A stretch of DNA of 46,078 nucleotides from Companilactobacillus hulinensis (GCF_003946555.1 NZ_RHOO01000020.1:1-46078), one strand, 5' to 3'. Shown: positions 14,937 to 23,548, numbered from the stretch's first letter. A program made the numbers and translations. The notes: a model not told the origin generated them from the sequence alone.

Positions 14937-15506
14937 ATGAAACGGATTGCAGTGTATTGCGGAGCATCAATTGGAAATGATGATATTTACAAAAAGGCGG
15001 CTGTTAAATTAGCTGATTGGTTGGTAGAAAACAATCTTGATTTGGTATACGGCGGTGGTGGAGTCGGATTGATGGGGACTCTAGCGCAAGAAGTTCTCTC
15101 TAAAAACGGCGAGGTATATGGAATCATGCCGCAAGAATTGGTTGACCGTGGAGCAGCATTCGAAGGATTGACTGACTTAAAGGTAGTATCTAATATGTCG
15201 ATCCGTAAGCAACAAATGCTAGAACTATCTGATGGCTGTATCGCACTACCTGGTGGTCCTGGTACTTTGGAGGAAATCATCGAAGCATTTTCTTGGGCAC
15301 GATTAGGCGATAATGATAATCCGTGTGTTCTGTACAACGTTGATGGATATTTTGATCCATTGAAGTTGATGTTCGACAGTATGACAGATAAAGGATTCTT
15401 GACGGAAGCTGATAGAGAAAAGTTGTTTTTCTCAGATTCATTAGATGATATTTATGAATTCATGGATAGTTATGTTCCACCGATGATTCGTAAATATTCT
15501 AAATAA
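14937..15506 (+). CDS. LOG-family protein (Rossmann-fold nucleotide phosphoribohydrolase)
   Basis: Protein of 189 residues of the TIGR00730/LOG family. Key motifs are VYGGGGVGLMGTLA (about 39-52) and PGGPGTLEEIIEAFSWA (about 106-122), which form the AMP-binding and catalytic site of LONELY GUY enzymes. Plant members release cytokinin bases from their 5'-monophosphates; in bacteria the physiological substrate is usually unknown. Length is typical. AAGGAG precedes the ATG. It is a single gene between the MFS and the SLAP-like gene. Confidence 0.93.
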   Translation: MKRIAVYCGASIGNDDIYKKAAVKLADWLVENNLDLVYGGGGVGLMGTLAQEVLSKNGEVYGIMPQELVDRGAAFEGLTDLKVVSNMSIRKQQMLELSDGCIALPGGPGTLEEIIEAFSWARLGDNDNPCVLYNVDGYFDPLKLMFDSMTDKGFLTEADREKLFFSDSLDDIYEFMDSYVPPMIRKYSK

Positions 15507-15619
15507 TTAAGGCTATTTTGATCTTAAAAGCATAAGTGTTTAATTTTTTTATAATTAATTAATTATATTATGAGTTTTTCTTGAAAAATGGGGGGTGGAA
15601 GTATAATGCAAAATATAAA

Positions 15620-15658
15620 CAGATTATTTTCGAATGTTCATAATCTGATTAGAGGAGA
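15620..15658 (+). promoter_or_regulatory. Hairpin before the SLAP-protein ribosome site
   Basis: CAGATTAT (15620-15627) pairs perfectly with ATAATCTG (15640-15647), directly upstream of AGAGGAG (15650-15656). Such a stem could influence mRNA stability or ribosome access. A second GGGGGGTGG site and ATG 15606 lie upstream in the same frame. Confidence 0.35.
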
Positions 15659-15665
15659 AAATATA

Positions 15666-16925
15666 ATGAATAAAAAAATAATCATACTAGCTTCATCGCT
15701 TGCCATTTTAATGGCTCCCGCAGTACTTGGTTCGATGCCAACTTCAACAGTATCTGTTCATGCAGCTGAGAGTGGATTGACGGGGACAATTCGACGTGGG
15801 GGAAATGCGCTTTATGATAGGAATGGAAACCTGATTCCTAATAGTTCATTACCTAACTTTACGTCTTGGAAATTAGGTTCATCTTTTAACAAAGATGGAG
15901 TAACTTATTATCGAGTTGGTAATAATGAATATGCTGAGGCTGATGGTATGGATATTGTTGGAGCCGATAATAAAGTACAAAATAATGTTGATACTGATAG
16001 TAGATTAACATTGGACAATCCCGTTGCTACTATTAAACAAGGCGGGGGAATTGTTTATGGTATCAACGGTAATGTCACTGGTAGAACATTATCTGTTGGA
16101 TCTGCTTGGAAAGTATTGAATTCTAATGTTGTAATTGGTGGTAAAACTTATTATCAAGTAAGTGGTAGTGAATACATTCTTTCATCAGGATCATCATTAA
16201 TTGATGCTCCAACTTCAAATAATAATAATTCTTCTGTATCTAATCAGGACAAAGCTGTAGGGACACTTAGATATAATGTTAAAGTTGTCGATATCAATGG
16301 CAATGATACAGGCGTTACATTACCCGCAGGTTCATCATGGCAACTAGGCAAGTTAGTAACTATTCAGGGTAATAATTACTATAAAGTTGCTACTAATGAA
16401 TATGCATTAGCGATTGCCTTTAAGACAACCAATGATAATTCAAACAATAATTCTAATGTAGAAGTTGCAAAGGTTGATACAACTGTAACCATTGGAGCTA
16501 ACGAAACTGCAATTGTGAATAATAGCGGAATTGCAACTGGTAATCATCTATCAGTTGGGACATCATGGAAGGTTGATCAAATCAAAGTTATTGGTGGTTT
16601 TAGATATTATCGAGTTGCCAATAATCAATGGGTCAAGCGTACTTATGTTCCAGCTGACAATTCTATAACTGTTACTTTAGTAGGTAGTCAGAAGGTCTAT
16701 GATACATCGACTAATTCACTTTCAAGATCATTGTCAAATGGTTCATCTTGGAAAGTAAGTAAGGTCGTTGTTAATAGTAATAATGTCTATTGGGGTCAAG
16801 TATCTAGTAATGAATGGATTAAGATTGCTGATGGAAATTATAAAATTGTTGATATGTCATATGGGGATGCTGATTCAGTTCCAAGTATCGTCGTTCACGA
16901 ACCAAGTTTTGCATTGAACTTCTAA
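15666..16925 (+). CDS. Secreted SLAP-like surface protein with five repeats
   Basis: Exported protein of 419 residues. An N-terminal signal peptide (NKKIIILASSLAILMAPAVL) ends near VHA-AE. Five repeats of about 60-80 residues follow. Each has a GxL/TxxxGSxW core and ends in a YYxV.xNEY/W motif: TYYRVGNNEYAEA, TYYQVSGSEYI, NYYKVATNEYAL, RYYRVANNQWVKR and WGQVSSNEWIKI. This matches the SLAP domain that anchors lactobacillar surface proteins to cell-wall polymers. No LPxTG motif or enzyme domain is seen. Start 15666 is chosen for AGAGGAG 9 bases upstream and for a normal signal peptide; an in-frame ATG at 15606 also has a G-rich site. Confidence 0.88.
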   Translation: MNKKIIILASSLAILMAPAVLGSMPTSTVSVHAAESGLTGTIRRGGNALYDRNGNLIPNSSLPNFTSWKLGSSFNKDGVTYYRVGNNEYAEADGMDIVGADNKVQNNVDTDSRLTLDNPVATIKQGGGIVYGINGNVTGRTLSVGSAWKVLNSNVVIGGKTYYQVSGSEYILSSGSSLIDAPTSNNNNSSVSNQDKAVGTLRYNVKVVDINGNDTGVTLPAGSSWQLGKLVTIQGNNYYKVATNEYALAIAFKTTNDNSNNNSNVEVAKVDTTVTIGANETAIVNNSGIATGNHLSVGTSWKVDQIKVIGGFRYYRVANNQWVKRTYVPADNSITVTLVGSQKVYDTSTNSLSRSLSNGSSWKVSKVVVNSNNVYWGQVSSNEWIKIADGNYKIVDMSYGDADSVPSIVVHEPSFALNF

Positions 16926-16942
16926 TAGTATAGGAGATTAAA

Positions 16943-17068
16943 ATGGAAAAAATATCCATAGCAATATTAGCTTTACTAGGTCTAGCTGATTCAATAAAAG
17001 AATGGATACGTAAACCGTTTAAGATATTATTCTCGATAATTAATAAAAGACTATTTAAAAACAGATGA
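16943..17068 (+). CDS. Small basic membrane-active or membrane peptide (41 residues)
   Basis: ATG 16943 has AGGAGA 6 bases upstream and follows the SLAP gene by 17 bases. The product has a hydrophobic N-terminal helix (MEKISIAILALLGLADSIKE) and a cationic, aromatic C-terminal half rich in Lys/Arg/Phe/Ile. The next gene starts within 7 bases of its stop, so it appears to be a real operon member. No family is recognised. It might be a small membrane regulator of the surface protein or a peptide toxin; neither is shown. Confidence 0.6.
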   Translation: MEKISIAILALLGLADSIKEWIRKPFKILFSIINKRLFKNR

Positions 17069-17074
17069 TTGATT

Positions 17075-17554
17075 ATGAGTATCAAATTACAAAAGTACAA
17101 TAAAAAAATAATCACGCAAAGTATGATTGACGGTTATGATTTGAGTGTGAATGACAATATCGGTGGTCCAAATTCAATTATTGATAGATCTAATTACAAT
17201 TCAAATATGCATCCAATTATGATTCTAAATGATGATCAGTTAGTGGGATGTTTTTGTCTGCATGTTAAAGATGGACCATTGGCCTATGGTGGCGATTATG
17301 AAACAGATATACTAGTCCGTGCATTTTCAATTGATGTTCGATTTCGTAGGAATGGTTATGCACTGGCGGCATTATTGGAACTTTCTGATTTTGTTAAAGA
17401 TAATTATTCTAGTATTGAAAGAATAATTCTGGCAGTAAATCACGATAATATTGCTGCACAAGCTCTGTATTCCAAAGCAGGATTTGTTGATACGGGTAAA
17501 AGAACCGATAGTCATCTTGGAAAAATTTATATTTTTAATAAGAGTGTTTTGTAG
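17075..17554 (+). CDS. GNAT-family N-acetyltransferase
   Basis: Acetyltransferase-like protein of 159 residues. The acetyl-CoA region is FSIDVRFRRNGYALAALLEL (about 88-107), where the usual RxxGxG/A reads RRNGYA. A later AALYSKAGFVDTGKR block is also typical of GNATs. The substrate is unknown. ATG 17075 follows the small-peptide stop by 6 bases with little ribosome site of its own, so translation is probably coupled. It is the last gene of the SLAP-like operon and is followed by a strong terminator. Confidence 0.88.
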   Translation: MSIKLQKYNKKIITQSMIDGYDLSVNDNIGGPNSIIDRSNYNSNMHPIMILNDDQLVGCFCLHVKDGPLAYGGDYETDILVRAFSIDVRFRRNGYALAALLELSDFVKDNYSSIERIILAVNHDNIAAQALYSKAGFVDTGKRTDSHLGKIYIFNKSVL

Positions 17555-17556
17555 TT

Positions 17557-17597
17557 ATAGCCTGTTCCTCCACATTCGTATGGAACAGGCTATTTTT
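17557..17597 (+). terminator. Strong terminator after the GNAT gene
   Basis: ATAGCCTGTTCC / GGAACAGGCTAT, a perfect 12-bp stem, then TTTT. Confidence 0.92.
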
Positions 17598-17603
17598 GTG
17601 TAA

Positions 17604-17643
17604 CGAAAAACTGCAATCCATTGTTAAAATGAATTGCAGTTTA
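17604..17643 (-). terminator. Terminator of the nitroreductase gene
   Basis: On the minus strand AAACTGCAAT / ATTGCAGTTT is a 10-bp stem followed by a T-run. Confidence 0.85.
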
Positions 17644-17647
17644 TAAT

Positions 17648-18385
17648 TTAGTTTAAAGAGAATCCTTGTTTTCTTAAAAAGTCGGCAACATCAGCACGGT
17701 GAACTTCTTTAAAAATTGCTAAATTCTTATCAGTCCATGATGTATCGGCTGGGTTGGTTTTGCGATTGACATAGTAGTCTTTTACAGTTTGATCATATGT
17801 TGATAAATCATTAAATTTATCTTCGTTATATGAATTAGTTGCAACTTGATTAGTTGGTGCCATACGAGGTTTTAACTGGTTCTTGGAACTTGTAACACCA
17901 ATAGTCATACCGAATAATGGAATTGTAAAATCTGGTAGTTTTAAGAGTTCTGCAACTTGGGAAATATTATTTCGTAAACTACCGATATAGCATATCCCCA
18001 AGCCCATTGATTCGGCAGCAACAGCCATATTTTGAGCAGCAATCGTTGTATCAATAGTCGACAATAGAAGTGCCTCCATATTTTTGATACTATCTAAACT
18101 TTGGTTATTTGCTCGTAAAATATTGGCCTGTCGATGTAAGTCTGCGACGAAAACATAGAATGTATCGGCTTTTTTAACATGGGGAGAACTTATAGTAATG
18201 TCTGACAATTTATTGCGTAACGTTTGATCAGTGATTTCAATAATTGAGAAGGCTTGAACGAATTCAGTCGTTGAACCGTGTTGGGCAGCAGCAATTAGTG
18301 ATTCTTTTTGTTCTGGTGTAATAGGTTGATCTGTAAAGTTTCTAACAGAGACATGTTGAAGCATATTTTCAATTGTGGAATTCAT
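17648..18385 (-). CDS. NADPH-dependent flavin nitroreductase (NfsA/NfrA type)
   Basis: FMN oxidoreductase of 245 residues of the oxygen-insensitive nitroreductase family. The N-terminal HVSVRNFTDQPI is the FMN-phosphate binding segment, AAQNMAVAAESMGLGICYIG (about 116-135) is the family core, and MTIGV...KPRMAP (about 160-180) matches the NfsA subgroup. It should reduce nitro compounds, quinones or free flavin. The ribosome site AGAGG lies 8 bases upstream. It is a single-gene unit with its own terminator. Its presence fits the electrophile-stress theme of the neighbouring modules. Confidence 0.92.
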   Translation of the reverse strand: MNSTIENMLQHVSVRNFTDQPITPEQKESLIAAAQHGSTTEFVQAFSIIEITDQTLRNKLSDITISSPHVKKADTFYVFVADLHRQANILRANNQSLDSIKNMEALLLSTIDTTIAAQNMAVAAESMGLGICYIGSLRNNISQVAELLKLPDFTIPLFGMTIGVTSSKNQLKPRMAPTNQVATNSYNEDKFNDLSTYDQTVKDYYVNRKTNPADTSWTDKNLAIFKEVHRADVADFLRKQGFSLN

Positions 18386-18471
18386 TTTTAAACCTCTTTT
18401 TTAGATATTTAGCTTACATATTAGGATATCATCTATTGATTCCAAATGGTTTGATTAACCCTCAAAGTACA

Positions 18472-18508
18472 AAGAAAAGGACCATCAATTTTAACCTTGA
18501 TGGTCTTT
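18472..18508 (-). terminator. Terminator of the minus-strand GNAT gene
   Basis: GACCATCAA / TTGATGGTC stem on the minus strand followed by TTTTCTTT. Confidence 0.85.
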
Positions 18509-18527
18509 AAGTCGTGTCATAATATAA

Positions 18528-18935
18528 TCAAAATTCTCTGTAGAAAGCTACTGCATTTCCTTGATCACAAGATACAAAGTTAAACTTTTCATAGAAATGT
18601 CTAACATCAGGTGCTTCTTCTGTCAGCAGAACTTTTTGTCTAACATTGTTATATTTATCAATTATTTTGGTCATCAAAATAGTTCCAATGCCTTTATTCT
18701 GAAATTCAGGATTAATCAAAATATCTTGAACATATAGTATTGTGACGCCATCGCCGACTGCTCGAATCAATCCAACCAATTTATCATCTTGCCATGCGGT
18801 TATTACTGATAGTGAATTGTTCACAGCATTTTCCAAGATATCCATGTCAAGAGTGTAAGCAAACCATCCAACGCTCAAGTATAATTGCTCCAAATCAGTG
18901 CGCTTTATCTCGGTGTTTTCTTTGTAATCTATCAT
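18528..18935 (-). CDS. GNAT-family N-acetyltransferase
   Basis: Compact acetyltransferase of 135 residues. The core is YVQDILINPEFQNKGIGTIL (about 70-89), with the Q/RxxGxG/A acetyl-CoA loop in QNKGIGT, followed by a C-terminal FYEKFNF strand-helix. The length suits the small GNATs that acetylate amines or ribosomal peptides; the substrate is unknown. TAGGAGG precedes the ATG. It is a single gene between terminators and unrelated in sequence to the GNATs at 17075 and 40292. Confidence 0.9.
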   Translation of the reverse strand: MIDYKENTEIKRTDLEQLYLSVGWFAYTLDMDILENAVNNSLSVITAWQDDKLVGLIRAVGDGVTILYVQDILINPEFQNKGIGTILMTKIIDKYNNVRQKVLLTEEAPDVRHFYEKFNFVSCDQGNAVAFYREF

Positions 18936-19062
18936 TTTTATCCTCCTAATTATTTAGTATAATTAAGAGTTTATTCTCAACTTTTCCATTTTGTTGTACC
19001 TCTTTTGCGATAATTGATTAAAGTATACTCTGTTGATTTTTGATGTAAATAATTATCTATAT

Positions 19063-19091
19063 TTGTCATGAAATACAAAGAATTATGACAA
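19063..19091. promoter_or_regulatory. Inverted repeat upstream of the SnoaL-like gene
   Basis: TTGTCAT (19063-19069) and ATGACAA (19085-19091) form a spaced dyad about 75 bases before the start. It is a candidate regulator site only. Confidence 0.25.
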
Positions 19092-19166
19092 GTTGTATAC
19101 TTCACTATTAAGCAACTAATTCCGATGTACAATTGTTTCAATAATTACCGACTGGAGATAACTGTA

Positions 19167-19535
19167 ATGGCTGATGTTGATACGAACTTAAATACGATTC
19201 AAAGATATTTCAAGTTGTCTGATTTTGCTTCATGCGATATAGATTCATTCAATGAAATCATCAACTTGTTTGATGATAATGCCAGAATTAAGTCTGGGAT
19301 GGATGAAACTGCAAGGGGTAAAGATGAAGTATCGGATTTCTTCAAATTGTTTTTTGGACGAAATAAACAATTGAAACATATTTTTAAAACTAGAGATATC
19401 GATGATAATTATAAGACGGAGTGGGTAGTCGCTGGGCTAAAGGGAGATGACACTTTGTTCTCTCTACATGGATTCGATTATTATCAGTTTGATGATGCTG
19501 GTAAGATTGTTGATTTGAAGGTTGTTATTGAGTAA
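19167..19535 (+). CDS. SnoaL/NTF2-like protein
   Basis: Cytoplasmic protein of 122 residues with the SnoaL-like layout: N-terminal helices, then NEIINLFDDNARIKSGMDET, a middle EVSDFFKLFF helix and a C-terminal sheet ending YYQFDDAGKIVDLKVVI. The fold binds small hydrophobic compounds or acts as an isomerase; no catalytic set is evident. Start 19167 is preferred, with GGAGATAA 8 bases upstream; the ATG at 19125 lacks a site. It ends at a perfect terminator that also covers the end of the convergent DUF2335 gene. Confidence 0.8.
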   Translation: MADVDTNLNTIQRYFKLSDFASCDIDSFNEIINLFDDNARIKSGMDETARGKDEVSDFFKLFFGRNKQLKHIFKTRDIDDNYKTEWVVAGLKGDDTLFSLHGFDYYQFDDAGKIVDLKVVIE

Positions 19536-19538
19536 TTA

Positions 19539-19586
19539 AATAAGATCCAATACCCATTTTTATGGGTATTGGATCTTATTTTTTTG
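19539..19586. terminator. Perfect 18-bp terminator hairpin
   Basis: AATAAGATCCAATACCCA pairs with its exact complement at 19563-19580 and is followed by T7 on the plus strand. The stop of the minus-strand gene lies in the right arm. Confidence 0.93.
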
Positions 19587-20046
19587 TATTTTGATTTTTT
19601 TTGAGGTAGGTTCCCAATACCCCTAGCAATGTGGTACCTGCTAAGAGTCCACCGGTTATTTCATGATTATTTAGGATCAAAACTGTTCCACAAATTATCA
19701 TTGTCATACAGACTAAAGTAGCAAGGTTTAAACGTTTATTATTTTCGTGAACCGTTGCATTTAATGCCATGTCATCGAATTTCCGACGATGCTCAGCTTC
19801 ATTTATAGAATTATCTATAATTTTTCTTGGTGCTTCAGGGACTATTTCTCCGTATTTCTTAAGTATCTCTGGACGTGGTATGGGTCCAGAAAAGTGTGTG
19901 GAAGTTATTATGCTTATAACTTTGTCACGATCCTCTTTAGGAAGTTTCTTTAAAACTTTTTCAATCTCGTGGTTATCCTGGATTGTATGATTTGAATCGT
20001 TCTTTTTACTTGCTGTCATATTCGTCAATGGATTTCTGTATATCAT
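19576..20046 (-). CDS. DUF2335-family membrane protein
   Basis: Protein of up to 156 residues. The signature FSGPIPRPEILKKYGEIVPE (about 52-71), then an RKIIDNSINEAEHRRK helix and two C-terminal membrane segments (about 107-126 and 130-147), match the DUF2335 family, whose function is not established. It is often carried in accessory regions. The start may be ATG 20046 or ATG 20019; neither has a clear ribosome site. Both overlap the end of the 74-residue gene at 20006-20230, so translation is probably coupled to it. Confidence 0.8.
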   Translation of the reverse strand: MIYRNPLTNMTASKKNDSNHTIQDNHEIEKVLKKLPKEDRDKVISIITSTHFSGPIPRPEILKKYGEIVPEAPRKIIDNSINEAEHRRKFDDMALNATVHENNKRLNLATLVCMTMIICGTVLILNNHEITGGLLAGTTLLGVLGTYLKKNQNTKK

Positions 20047-20230
20047 TGCCGATTTTTAGATAATCATTTTGTAAATTGATGATATCTTGTTTGCTCGAAG
20101 TTCTTATTTCTTTATAGTCTTCTATTTTACGTTCGGAGGGAAAAAATGGTATGTGATTCATATCTAAAATTATGGATTTGAATAATGTTACGATGTTTTC
20201 TTTCTTTAGTTCATATTTTTTAATATCCAT
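20006..20230 (-). CDS. Small hypothetical protein coupled to the DUF2335 gene
   Basis: Soluble, charged protein of 74 residues (begins MDIKKYELKKENIVTLFKSI, ends with a predicted coiled helix NDIQKSIDEYDSK). AAGGAGAG lies 7 bases before the ATG, a strong site. It overlaps the DUF2335 gene by 14 to 41 bases. No family is recognised. The pairing of a small soluble protein with a small membrane protein invites a toxin/antitoxin or membrane-sensor idea, which is only speculation. Confidence 0.7.
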   Translation of the reverse strand: MDIKKYELKKENIVTLFKSIILDMNHIPFFPSERKIEDYKEIRTSSKQDIINLQNDYLKIGNDIQKSIDEYDSK

Positions 20231-20569
20231 TAAGCTTCTCTCCTTACATACGTTATCGTTTTTTGGGTAACTATCAAATCATATCCAAAGTATATCAAGC
20301 GATGTTTGGACAATCAATTGTAAACATATAACATGTCAATTAATAATATATAATATAGAAAATCTAATATATAAAGCGTTATTTTTAGACTGAATCTTAA
20401 TTTTGTATGTTGAATAATACATATCGTACAAGCATTTTTTCCAAAAACCAATAACATCAGTCATAGACGTATATTTCAACAATTCCACTCATATCAAACT
20501 ATTGGATTACTTGTAACAAAATAGTTAGAATTCATTCAAAATGGATAAAAACCAAGGTGTGGAATCATT
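20231..20569. promoter_or_regulatory. Intergenic region with promoter of the PTPS-related gene
   Basis: No gene is seen in this AT-rich 340-base stretch between divergent genes. A plausible plus-strand promoter is TTGGAT (20502-20507), 18 bases, TAGAAT (20526-20531). No riboswitch-like structure was recognised. Confidence 0.5.
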
Positions 20570-22315
20570 ATGAAAAAGTTAGTTAGAAACAATTATCTCA
20601 TCCTACTATTGTTCCTGTGTGTAAGTGTCATTATGATTGGTTTGGTCAATTGGCACTTTGGTTATATTTTTGCGACCGGTGACTTTCATTATCATCTTGA
20701 TCGAATTGAAACGTTAGCTGATTCGATTAGTCATTTGAATTTTTGGCCCAAAGTTGATGGTCATTTTATTGGTGGATATGGATATGCTTCAAGTTTGTTC
20801 TATCCGGATATTTTCTTATATCCGGCAGCTTTATTGAGGCTTGCGGGTGCAACACCAACGGTTTCGTATCTATCTACTTTGGTAATGATCAACTTCGTAA
20901 CATTGTTGATTGGGTATATTGCTGGAAAAAGGTTAAATTTTTCATCTCAAAAAGCATTGTTATTTACCTTCATATATTCTTTCAATGTGTATAGATTACA
21001 GACTTTATTTAGCCGTCAAGACTTAGGCGAACTGATGGGTATGATGTTCTTCCCATTGGTTTTGTCGGAACTGATGAATTTTAAGTATGGCAAGGTGAAG
21101 CAATGGTATGTATTGTCGTTTGCAATGATAGGTATTGCTTGTTCACATACTATCTCATTATTCATGATGATTGTATTTTCGGCTTTGTTTGTTTTATTAA
21201 ATATTCGAGTTTTTTGGAACAAAAGTCGCCTTATCTCTATTGTAAAGGCAGCTGTTTTGACGCTTGGTATCAGTGCAGGCGTGTATTTACCCATTTTAGA
21301 GCAGATGAAAGGGCAACAGTATGCATTAACTACTGATCCTTTGATCAATATTACCAACGAAATTTTGCCACTAAAAAGTTTGGTTTATAATTCATTAACT
21401 AATCAAGTCTTTAGCGCACAGACGGTCAACGTTGGTGCTGTGGTGATTATTGGATTGATAGTATATTCAATTTGTAATGTTATCCAACGAAAGAATCTTG
21501 ATTTAACGATAATTGCAGTGTTATTGTTCATTGCTTGTACCAATATATTTCCTTGGAAAGTATTCAGTCATACAATTTTTGCGATGATTCAATTTCCTTG
21601 GAGATTCTTCTCTGTAATTTCGCTGATAGTTGCATATTTGTTGGTAAATGATGATCTGCATATTTTCACTAATAAGTATGTCGTTTACGGATTGGTATCG
21701 TTGATTGCACTTGTTACAGTTGGCATTGGGACTCAGACTGTTGGCCAATTTAAAGATAAGTTAGAAACTTACAAGGAATTTAACCACGTTGATAGTTTCT
21801 ACATCGGTGCTGGTCATGAATACTTGCCTAGCGAAGTGAGCTATCCAGAGGTTCTGCAGCACAAAGAACGAGTAATTGATTACAATAGATCAAAAGTTGA
21901 TATTAATAATTCAACTATTAATCGACAATATATTGCCTTTAATTTCAATACTCATGGCAAGACTACTAAGGTGACATTACCACTGATCTACTATAAGGGA
22001 TATGAATCAGAAGTATACGGTGATAGTGGAAGTGCAACAACACCTAAAATATCTAACAATGGTTTAACGACAATTGATCTGAACGGAGAAGGTACGGTCA
22101 AAGTTCAATATGAGAATACATTTATTCAGAAGTTGAGTTTGATGATATCAGGAGTATCGATATTGTTGTTGGCATTGGCATTTTTCAACAAGAGACGTCG
22201 TACGTACATTTCGTTATCAGATGAAGTTCCAGTCTTTGTGATGCCCACCGAATATGATTATGTATTTGTATATCAAATAGTTGACGATGTTGATAATGTT
22301 ACGTCGGAGAAGTAA
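20570..22315 (+). CDS. Large membrane protein with PTPS-related domain (polysaccharide-associated)
   Basis: Polytopic protein of 581 residues with about 11-13 membrane segments and a long extracellular part near residues 400-530. The N-terminal external loop GDFHYHLDRIETLADSISHL, then GGYGYASSLFYPDIFLYP, is characteristic of the 6-pyruvoyl-tetrahydropterin-synthase-related membrane family and of GT-C/YfhO-type glycosyltransferases. A role in adding or flipping sugars is likely, but the reaction is not known. AAGGTGTGG precedes the ATG. It is monocistronic with its own promoter and terminator, 3 kb ahead of the exopolysaccharide operon at 25363, and may serve the same polymer. Confidence 0.82.
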   Translation: MKKLVRNNYLILLLFLCVSVIMIGLVNWHFGYIFATGDFHYHLDRIETLADSISHLNFWPKVDGHFIGGYGYASSLFYPDIFLYPAALLRLAGATPTVSYLSTLVMINFVTLLIGYIAGKRLNFSSQKALLFTFIYSFNVYRLQTLFSRQDLGELMGMMFFPLVLSELMNFKYGKVKQWYVLSFAMIGIACSHTISLFMMIVFSALFVLLNIRVFWNKSRLISIVKAAVLTLGISAGVYLPILEQMKGQQYALTTDPLINITNEILPLKSLVYNSLTNQVFSAQTVNVGAVVIIGLIVYSICNVIQRKNLDLTIIAVLLFIACTNIFPWKVFSHTIFAMIQFPWRFFSVISLIVAYLLVNDDLHIFTNKYVVYGLVSLIALVTVGIGTQTVGQFKDKLETYKEFNHVDSFYIGAGHEYLPSEVSYPEVLQHKERVIDYNRSKVDINNSTINRQYIAFNFNTHGKTTKVTLPLIYYKGYESEVYGDSGSATTPKISNNGLTTIDLNGEGTVKVQYENTFIQKLSLMISGVSILLLALAFFNKRRRTYISLSDEVPVFVMPTEYDYVFVYQIVDDVDNVTSEK

Positions 22316-22316
22316 T

Positions 22317-22350
22317 AAAAAAACAGACTAAGCTTAGTCTGTTTTTTTTT
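22317..22350. terminator. Palindromic bidirectional terminator
   Basis: CAGACTAAGCTTAGTCTG is a perfect palindrome flanked by A7 and T9, placed between the convergent genes ending at 22315 and 22355. Confidence 0.9.
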
Positions 22351-22354
22351 ACTA

Positions 22355-23548
22355 TTAGAACGAGTACGGATTTCTTTGTCGTTTATAAACTAGATATAGT
22401 AGTGAAAGTGAAATTGCCAGATAGATGATAACCATGATAACAAGTGCAATAACGTCTCCAATTCCAACTTTACCGGACATTAACATGCCAGATTGTGTGA
22501 AAGATAAGACATCGATTAAAGTGTGGAAGAGAACTGGCCAAATGAATAATCCAGTATATAAGTATATGGAAGCAAACATCATACCCAGTCCAAAAGCTGA
22601 TAGTACTTGGATCAGCGTGTTAGGTAAGTCTTGCCCGGCGGATAAATTAGAAATATGAACTGAGCCGAATAGCAAACTGGAAATGAGTGCTGAATAAAAG
22701 ACATTATATTTGAATCGCTTGAACATAGTTAAGAGAATTGTTAATAACATATATCTGAAGACAGTCTCTTCAGCAATACCAGCTTCTAATCCAGCAAAGA
22801 TATATTTCAACTTTAAATTGAATCCAGAAAAATCAAACGTAAAGTAACTGGCGATGATACTGTTTCCGGATCCAAATGAGTTTTGAAGTAAGAACCAGAT
22901 ACCAAACAGCAATAACCCAACCATCACCCACAAGTTGGTATTACGAGCTAATCTGTAGCCGGGTAATTTATATCCCCACGAGTGCATGGCAATAATAGAG
23001 ATAATAAACAATACGATTGCATCAAGTACCTCGGTAGTCGCAAGCATTGCAACGAAACTGTTATTTGTGACAACGGTATGATCAATGGATAGAGCAAAAG
23101 AAGACATAAGTGTGATTATCAAGAGAAAGGACATCAGTAAACGTGTGACGTTATTAGTTATTTTGGGCCAAATGATGACGATTGTCGGTAAGTACATTAG
23201 GAGAAAAGTCAGAACTATGACTATCGCACCTAGTGGAGAACTCCAGTTGATGAAGTCTTGAGTTATGAAGATAAAATAGTTCAAGCTGAGATAGTCAGTG
23301 ATTAATTGAAAGATTGCTTGAAAATAGACATTGATCACGTAGAGTAACTTAGTTTGATTGCCATATTCAATAAATGCTACAGCAATGTTTAATAAAGTTA
23401 GTAAAACAGAATTTATAATTGAAGCGTGCGCTAGATAGTTGTATGACCACAACAGAACAATATTGATGATAATTTGGGCGCATAAAATATATTTAATTGT
23501 CTGGTGTTCGTCGTTATTTGCTCGATAAAACGATGGTGTATTTATCAT
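22355..23548 (-). CDS. CPBP-family intramembrane metalloprotease
   Basis: Membrane protein of 397 residues. The CPBP (CAAX protease/Abi) motifs are complete: GIAEETVFRYML with the Glu pair at 260-261, SLLFGSVHISN with His298, and VLFHTLIDV with His342. About five to six N-terminal membrane segments precede the protease core, longer than the usual 220-250-residue members. Family members process prenylated or bacteriocin-related peptides, or act in immunity; the substrate here is unknown. GGGGGA precedes the ATG. It lies on the opposite strand inside the polysaccharide region. Confidence 0.92.
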   Translation of the reverse strand: MINTPSFYRANNDEHQTIKYILCAQIIINIVLLWSYNYLAHASIINSVLLTLLNIAVAFIEYGNQTKLLYVINVYFQAIFQLITDYLSLNYFIFITQDFINWSSPLGAIVIVLTFLLMYLPTIVIIWPKITNNVTRLLMSFLLIITLMSSFALSIDHTVVTNNSFVAMLATTEVLDAIVLFIISIIAMHSWGYKLPGYRLARNTNLWVMVGLLLFGIWFLLQNSFGSGNSIIASYFTFDFSGFNLKLKYIFAGLEAGIAEETVFRYMLLTILLTMFKRFKYNVFYSALISSLLFGSVHISNLSAGQDLPNTLIQVLSAFGLGMMFASIYLYTGLFIWPVLFHTLIDVLSFTQSGMLMSGKVGIGDVIALVIMVIIYLAISLSLLYLVYKRQRNPYSF

